Origin: Methyloceanibacter sp.
GTDB taxonomy: Bacteria > Pseudomonadota > Alphaproteobacteria > Rhizobiales > Methyloligellaceae
DNA: 10,260 nucleotides
Assembly: GCA_025449615.1 (NCBI GenBank)
Contig: JANWJA010000108.1
Location: forward strand, 1-10,260
Direction: 5' to 3'
Position numbers and translations under genes: made by a program
Notes under the pieces: model-generated
The model's input: the letters and a program-made list of their open reading frames with translations, nothing else
Told to the model about the DNA's origin: nothing
Databases searched by the model: none
Shown here: piece after piece, positions 6,113 through 10,260 of the stretch
Position numbering within the stretch: the stretch's first letter is position 1
How the letters are laid out: every line of letters begins with the position of its first letter

Positions 6113-8086
6113 TCACATCCCGACCAGAACCGAATTTGTGTTCGCTGCTTTCAGATTGCGATACCGCGCCAACGCCCACAACGGAAAGAATTTCGCATAG
6201 CCATGATAGCGGAGATAGAACACCCGCGGGAAACCCGTCGCGGTGAAGCGCGCCTCGTCCCAAAATCCATCCGCGCCCTGCGTCTTCGCGAGATAGTCAA
6301 TGCCACGCGCGACTGCGGGATGACCGACCTGACCTGCGGCCATTAATCCAAGCAGCGCCCACGCCGTCTGCGATGCCGTGCTCGGCGCCTTCACATAGCC
6401 GTGATAGTCGAGCTGGTAGCTCTCGCCGCCCTCGCCCCAGCCACCGTCTGAATTTTGGATCGAGGTCAACCAGTCGACCGCTTTCCGCATCGAAGGCGCC
6501 TCCGCATCGAGTCCGGCAACATTGAGCGCGCACAGCACCGACCAGGTGCCGTAAATGTAATTCATGCCCCAACGTCCATACCAACTCCCGTCCTTCGCTT
6601 GCGTCCGCAGCAGATAGGCGATGCCCTTATCCAGCGGCCCACTTTTGCCGGAACGCGCGCCGAGCTGCGCCAGCATGGAGACGCAGCGCGCGGTGACGTC
6701 CTCCGTGGGCGGGTCGAGCAGCGCGCCATGATCGGCGAACGGGATCTGATTTAGATAATAATACTCGTTGTCGGCATCGAACGCCGCCCAGCCACCGTTC
6801 TTGCTCTGTAAGCCGACGACCCATTCCTGCCCGCGCGCCATGGCTTGGCTGTATGTCCCGTCCCGCTCACGCGAGCCCACGCGATCCATCGCCATCACCA
6901 CGACGGCGGTGTCGTCGAGATCGGGATAATGCGGATTGGCATATTGGAAGGCCCATCCGCCGGGGCGCACATCCGGCCGCGACACGGACCAATCTCCATT
7001 GATATCAAGTACTTGCAAAGGCTTTAGCCAGTCGAGGCTATCGTGAGCACGCGCCTCGCATTCGCCGCCGCCGACTTCGAGCAGTGCATGCGCCGTGAGC
7101 GCCGTGTCCCACACCGGCGAGACGCAAGGCTGGCAATAGGCCTCGTCCTCCTTGATCACCAGCAGCTTCTCGATCGAACTCCGCGCGACACGCACGCGCG
7201 GGTCGGCCTCGGTGCGGCCGAGCGCATCGAGCATCAAAAGCGAGTTCACCATCGCCGGGAAGATGGCGCCGAGACCATCCATGCCGTTCAGCCGTTCGGT
7301 CACGAACTCCTCGGCCTCGTAAATGGCACGCGACCGCGTCGACTCGGGCGCATAAGGCTCGAGCACGCGCAGCACGCGATCGAGACCCGCAAAGACTTTT
7401 CGCCATGCCACACTTTGATGCGCGCCGCCTTGCGGCCAATGGTGCACCTCATCCGCCGGCACGACGAAGAGCTCTGCAATGCCGACGCCCTTGGGATTTT
7501 GCGCGCGAGGCTTAAGCCCGTTCAGCACCATCAGCGGTACCAACACCGTCCGTGCCCAATAGGAAATCTTGTCTAGATGAAATGGAAACCAGCGTGGTAA
7601 CAGCATGATCTCGACCGGCATCACCGGCACTGCGCGCCATGGCACTTGCCCATAAAGCGCCAGCAGATTGCGCGTGAATACGTTGCTCTTGGCGGCGCCA
7701 CCTTGAGCCAGGATCCAGGCCCCTGCCCGCGCCATATGCGGAGCGTTGACATCGTGGCCAATCATCTTTAGCGCGAAATAGGCTTTGACGCTGGCGCTGA
7801 TATCGGAAGCACCATCCTGGAACAGCGGCCAGCCGCCATCCTTCGATTGAATGCGGCGAAGATAGCGCGCGATCTTCGCCTCAAGTTCGGTGGCGACCGG
7901 CTCGGCGCGGTAGTGCCGCATCAGCACATATTCGGCCGGAATGGTGGCGTCGGCCTCGAGCTCGAAGACGAAATGACCGTCCGGCCTCTGCAGCGCGCAG
8001 AGTGCCTCGGTGGCGCGCTTGATTGAGCCAGAAAGGCCTTCGGCGCTTCTCGGCTCCGCCACATGGGACGCTTTGATTGCCGTCAT
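6113..8086 (-). CDS. shc: Squalene-hopene cyclase (HpnF)
   Basis: SHC is a membrane-associated class II triterpene cyclase that turns squalene into hop-22(29)-ene and hopan-22-ol. At 657 residues it has the usual length. The catalytic acid motif DXDD is DLDD at 389-392 (bases 6911-6922). A histidine in ADHGALLDP (H453) fits the residue that activates the catalytic aspartate in the Alicyclobacillus enzyme. Several QW-type repeats are visible: QSKDGGW (80-86), QSKNGGW (427-433), QAKDGSW (496-502), QNSDGGW (544-550) and QGADGFW (603-609). The C-terminal FYLRYHGY (623-630) is also typical. The start is the ATG at 8086, with a good Shine-Dalgarno AGAGGG at 8092-8097, 5 nt upstream. The protein has no signal peptide, as expected for a monotopic enzyme. 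It is fourth in the hpnC-D-E-shc-hpnG operon, 9 nt after hpnE and 3 nt before hpnG. Confidence 0.98.
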   Translation of the reverse strand: MTAIKASHVAEPRSAEGLSGSIKRATEALCALQRPDGHFVFELEADATIPAEYVLMRHYRAEPVATELEAKIARYLRRIQSKDGGWPLFQDGASDISASVKAYFALKMIGHDVNAPHMARAGAWILAQGGAAKSNVFTRNLLALYGQVPWRAVPVMPVEIMLLPRWFPFHLDKISYWARTVLVPLMVLNGLKPRAQNPKGVGIAELFVVPADEVHHWPQGGAHQSVAWRKVFAGLDRVLRVLEPYAPESTRSRAIYEAEEFVTERLNGMDGLGAIFPAMVNSLLMLDALGRTEADPRVRVARSSIEKLLVIKEDEAYCQPCVSPVWDTALTAHALLEVGGGECEARAHDSLDWLKPLQVLDINGDWSVSRPDVRPGGWAFQYANPHYPDLDDTAVVVMAMDRVGSRERDGTYSQAMARGQEWVVGLQSKNGGWAAFDADNEYYYLNQIPFADHGALLDPPTEDVTARCVSMLAQLGARSGKSGPLDKGIAYLLRTQAKDGSWYGRWGMNYIYGTWSVLCALNVAGLDAEAPSMRKAVDWLTSIQNSDGGWGEGGESYQLDYHGYVKAPSTASQTAWALLGLMAAGQVGHPAVARGIDYLAKTQGADGFWDEARFTATGFPRVFYLRYHGYAKFFPLWALARYRNLKAANTNSVLVGM

Positions 8087-8091
8087 CGAAA

Positions 8092-8097
8092 CCCTCT
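8092..8097 (-). promoter_or_regulatory. shc ribosome binding site overlapping the hpnE stop codon
   Basis: On the - strand the sequence reads TAGAGGGTTTCG and then ATG. The hpnE stop TAG (8098-8096) shares its last two bases with the Shine-Dalgarno AGAGGG (8097-8092), which lies 5 nt before the shc start at 8086. This is the clearest ribosome site in the - strand operon and suggests that terminating ribosomes re-initiate on shc. Confidence 0.7.
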
Positions 8098-9343
8098 AGC
8101 CCTTCAGAACAAGCCGCGCCGCCTCGTTCCCGGAACGCACCGCGCCTTCAATGGTGGCAGGGAGCCCCGTCGCCGTCCAGTCGCCAGCGAGCACAAGATT
8201 GCGCCAGCGGGTCCGGGCAGGGGGTCTCCTGCGATTCTGCTCCGGCGTGGCGGCGAACGTCGCGCGCCGCTCTTTGACGATTTGAAATGGCGGCATATCG
8301 CCCTCGATGCCTGTCAGCACCACCACGTCGCGCCAGATCTCCTCCGCCAAGGCGTCACGATCGGCTTCGATGAATCGATCGGCACAACTGATCGTGACCG
8401 AAAGCCGCTCCGAAAAGGCGAATAGCCATTCGACAATGCCGTTCACCACGCCAACAATGCGCGGCAGGCCTTGCGGCGGGGCCACCTTGAAATGTGCGTT
8501 GACGATGGCATGAAATTCAGTCGGCGTTGACAGACCAGGCAATAGCAGCGTTGCGACGGCGGCCGGAACCGCGAGAATGACTGCGTCCTTGGCACCAAGC
8601 GTGACGGCATCTTCGGAGAAGTCGAGCGCTCGCGCGTGCTCGAACCCCAAATCGATACCCCGCAATTGATGATGGAAATGGATTTTAGCCCCCTTCCGCT
8701 CAAGATAAGCGAGCGCTGGGTCGATGAAAGCGGCACCCAGTCCATCCACCGCAACCAACGGACGACAGGCGGCACCCCCGCGCGCGAGCGTCTCGCGCAA
8801 CACAGCACGGGCGAGCGAAGCCGAGGCCTGCGGCGGGTCCGTATTCAGCGCCGCGAGCAGTATGGGATGGAGCACACGATCATATGCCGGTCCCTCGCAG
8901 GCGACGACATCCGCAATGGGCCGATCTGGACGCCGCCTCAGCAGTTTCGCCAGCGCCAGATAATCGCTCGCCCTTGTACCGGGGGCGCGACGTGAGCTCG
9001 CAAAGATCCACCAAGGGATGGGTCCTCTATTCGGCCGGAGCGTCCAGCTCTCGCCGGAGACAAGATCGGCGAAGGCAAATTCGGCCCGCTCCGGGCCAAC
9101 GAGCTTGTCCTCGCTGCCGATTGTTTTCAGCAGCGCAAGCGCGGCCCGATTGGCGGACAATAAAAGATGGTTGCCGTTGTCGATATTGAGCCCGAGCGCT
9201 GGCTCGAAATAGGATCGGCAACGGCCGCCCGCATGGCGCGCCAGCTCATGCACGACGACTTCGCGCCCGGAGCCCGCCAGCTTAACCGCAGCGGAGAGAC
9301 CGGCGAGACCGGCGCCGACAATATGCACGGTTCCGCTTGTCAT
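8096..9343 (-). CDS. hpnE: HpnE, FAD-dependent hydroxysqualene dehydroxylase
   Basis: HpnE reduces hydroxysqualene to squalene, the third of the three steps (HpnD, HpnC, HpnE) that replace squalene synthase in many bacteria. The protein is 415 residues. The N-terminal Rossmann motif VHIVGAGLAGLSAA holds GAGLAG at 10-15, with the acidic ribose-binding residue in VVVHE (E33) and the GGRCRS segment at 39-44. This is typical of the amine oxidase / phytoene desaturase superfamily. The C-terminal FAD-binding segment LVLAGDWTATGLPATIEG (383-400), followed by AVRSGNEAA, closes the fold. The start is the ATG at 9343, which shares its first base with the hpnD stop in TGATG on the - strand. There is little ribosome site of its own, so coupling to hpnD is likely. 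Without context it could be read as a phytoene-desaturase-like oxidoreductase; position between hpnD and shc settles it. Confidence 0.93.
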   Translation of the reverse strand: MTSGTVHIVGAGLAGLSAAVKLAGSGREVVVHELARHAGGRCRSYFEPALGLNIDNGNHLLLSANRAALALLKTIGSEDKLVGPERAEFAFADLVSGESWTLRPNRGPIPWWIFASSRRAPGTRASDYLALAKLLRRRPDRPIADVVACEGPAYDRVLHPILLAALNTDPPQASASLARAVLRETLARGGAACRPLVAVDGLGAAFIDPALAYLERKGAKIHFHHQLRGIDLGFEHARALDFSEDAVTLGAKDAVILAVPAAVATLLLPGLSTPTEFHAIVNAHFKVAPPQGLPRIVGVVNGIVEWLFAFSERLSVTISCADRFIEADRDALAEEIWRDVVVLTGIEGDMPPFQIVKERRATFAATPEQNRRRPPARTRWRNLVLAGDWTATGLPATIEGAVRSGNEAARLVLKG

Positions 9344-10188
9344 CAGACCACGCCGTAGCGCATCACGGCCCAGGCAAATTGCAATTTCGAGGCGCGAACC
9401 TCTTGTCGTGGCGGGGCCCAGCCTCGTTCAACGAGTTTGTCGAGCAAGGCGCGATAGACCGACGCCATGATGCGTGGCGAGCGCACGCTCTCGCGGGCAC
9501 AATGCTCCATCACCGACTCGGCTTGTGCAAAATGGTCTCGCGCTCGCGCGGCGACAAGGCCACAAGCCTTATCCAGCCCCGAATTGCTCAGCACCTTGGC
9601 TAGGTCCCTGTCCTTGATGTCCACTTCTCGCAAAGCTTCTTTGGGCAGATAGAGGCGGCCCATCTCGAAATCTTCGTCGAGATCGCGCAAAATATTGGTC
9701 ATTTGCAGCGCGCGGCCGAGATGATGCGACAGGTCGCGTCCTTTCGCATCGTCGATGCCGAAGATCCTCGCCGACAGTCTTCCCACCGCCGACGCGACCC
9801 GATCACAGTAAAGATCGAGCTCCTCCCAATCAGGCGCACGGATGTCGCGGGCGACGTCCATCTCCATGCCGTCGATCACGGCGAGAAAATCCTGCTTCTT
9901 CAGCCCGAAGGTGGTGACAGGCGCGACAAGTCCCTTGGTCAACTCGCTCGTCTTCCCCGCATAGAGTCTTTCGATCTCCCCGCGCCAGGCTTCGAGCTTG
10001 GCGCGGCGCCCCGCCCTCGAACCGGGATCATCAGCAATATCGTCGACGGCGCGGCAGAACGCATAGACTTGATACATGGCCTCGCGTTGCTCTTTCGGCA
10101 GAATCCGCATGGCGAGATAGAACGAGCTCCCCGCCGCGGCCGGTCGCGCGCCCTCGCCTGCCAAACTCTGTCGCTCCGCCCCGCTCAT
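9343..10188 (-). CDS. hpnD: HpnD, presqualene diphosphate synthase
   Basis: HpnD condenses two farnesyl diphosphates to presqualene diphosphate. It belongs to the squalene/phytoene synthase family of trans-isoprenyl transferases. From the ATG at 10188 the protein is 281 residues. The first aspartate-rich motif is AVDDIADD (47-54) and the second is NILRDLDEDFEMGRLYLP (165-182), with D169 and D173 spaced as DxxxD; these bind the magnesium ions that hold the diphosphates. FCRAVDDIADDP and YCDRVASAVG (127-136) are typical of the family. The start at 10188 lies 2 nt after the hpnC stop, with AGAAGAG at 10198-10204 upstream. The frame also has a GTG at 10212 (289 residues) that would overlap hpnC, but the extra residues do not look conserved. 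HpnC is a paralogue of the same family; the order hpnC then hpnD and the GRLYLP segment favour HpnD here. Confidence 0.93.
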   Translation of the reverse strand: MSGAERQSLAGEGARPAAAGSSFYLAMRILPKEQREAMYQVYAFCRAVDDIADDPGSRAGRRAKLEAWRGEIERLYAGKTSELTKGLVAPVTTFGLKKQDFLAVIDGMEMDVARDIRAPDWEELDLYCDRVASAVGRLSARIFGIDDAKGRDLSHHLGRALQMTNILRDLDEDFEMGRLYLPKEALREVDIKDRDLAKVLSNSGLDKACGLVAARARDHFAQAESVMEHCARESVRSPRIMASVYRALLDKLVERGWAPPRQEVRASKLQFAWAVMRYGVV

Positions 10189-10190
10189 GG

Positions 10191-10260
10191 TCACGCGCTC
10201 TTCTGCACCCACCTCGCCGTAAAGCTGCGGCCCGCACCGCGCAACCCCTCCAGCAGCGCC
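10191..10260 (-). CDS. hpnC: HpnC, hydroxysqualene synthase (last codons only)
   Basis: Only the 3' end is in the window: 22 codons from 10259 down to a TGA at 10193-10191. The tail reads ALLEGLRGAGRSF followed by TARWVQKSA, which resembles the C-terminus of HpnC proteins. HpnC converts presqualene diphosphate to hydroxysqualene and normally precedes hpnD. The stop is 2 nt before the hpnD ATG (TGACCATG on the - strand), fitting a coupled operon. The call rests on this short tail plus position, so the family is likely but not proven by the visible sequence. Confidence 0.75.
   Translation of the reverse strand, partial: ALLEGLRGAGRSFTARWVQKSA

Noticed and set aside
5672..6346. A 224-codon open frame on the + strand opposite hpnG and the end of shc
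   Set aside because: It is antisense to two recognised genes, shows no domain, and is rich in Arg and His with no plausible ribosome site.
10189..10212. Longer HpnD starting at GTG 10212
   Set aside because: It would overlap the hpnC reading frame by 22 bp; the ATG at 10188 lies 2 nt after the hpnC stop with a purine-rich AGAAGAG upstream.
1..10260. Search for mobile elements, CRISPR arrays, tRNA genes or pseudogenes
   Set aside because: No regularly spaced repeats, no transposase-like protein, no cloverleaf-like segment and no broken gene were seen; all complete genes have normal family lengths.

Overview
The window is a hopanoid (bacterial pentacyclic triterpenoid) biosynthesis and transport locus. 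The set of genes (hpnC-D-E-shc-hpnG, ispH-hpnH, hpnN, hpnJ), the GC-rich sequence and the protein signatures point to an alphaproteobacterium. It is most likely a member of the Hyphomicrobiales (Rhizobiales), related to the Rhodopseudomonas, Bradyrhizobium or Beijerinckia groups. No marker gene in the window fixes the genus.

Layout, left to right. (1) The 3' end of hpnJ runs on the + strand to 604. (2) hpnN lies on the - strand (611-3214), converging on hpnJ with only 6 bp between the stop codons; a GC-rich hairpin spans that gap. (3) A 147-bp divergent intergenic region (3215-3361) carries a sigma70-like promoter candidate for the + strand. (4) ispH (3362-4285) and hpnH (4331-5479) follow on the + strand, probably as one operon. 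The 45-bp spacer between them contains overlapping inverted repeats that reach the hpnH start codon. (5) A - strand operon enters from the right edge: hpnC (only its last codons), hpnD, hpnE, shc (hpnF) and hpnG. Its genes are separated by 2 nt, -1 nt (overlap), 9 nt and 3 nt. hpnG and hpnH converge and overlap by 57 bp. No stretch of 300 bases lacks a gene, and I see no tRNA, rRNA, CRISPR array, insertion sequence or other mobile element.

How the genes work together. IspH makes IPP/DMAPP, the last step of the MEP pathway. HpnD, HpnC and HpnE convert two farnesyl diphosphates to squalene through presqualene diphosphate and hydroxysqualene. SHC cyclises squalene to hopene/diplopterol. HpnH adds the 5'-deoxyadenosyl group of SAM to hopene to give adenosylhopane, and HpnG removes adenine on the way to ribosylhopane and bacteriohopanetetrol. 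HpnJ belongs to the later branch that makes the cyclitol-ether head group from a glucosaminyl group. HpnN is the RND-type inner-membrane transporter that moves hopanoids to the outer membrane. The head-group genes hpnI and hpnK and the aminotransferase hpnO are not in this window; if present they lie outside it.

This is a known type of system. I found no undescribed pathway. The points worth a second look are small: the hairpin and repeat structures at the gene junctions, the hpnH/hpnG overlap, a possibly dedicated ispH copy, a cysteine set in the HpnH C-terminus, and an asymmetry between the two halves of HpnN.
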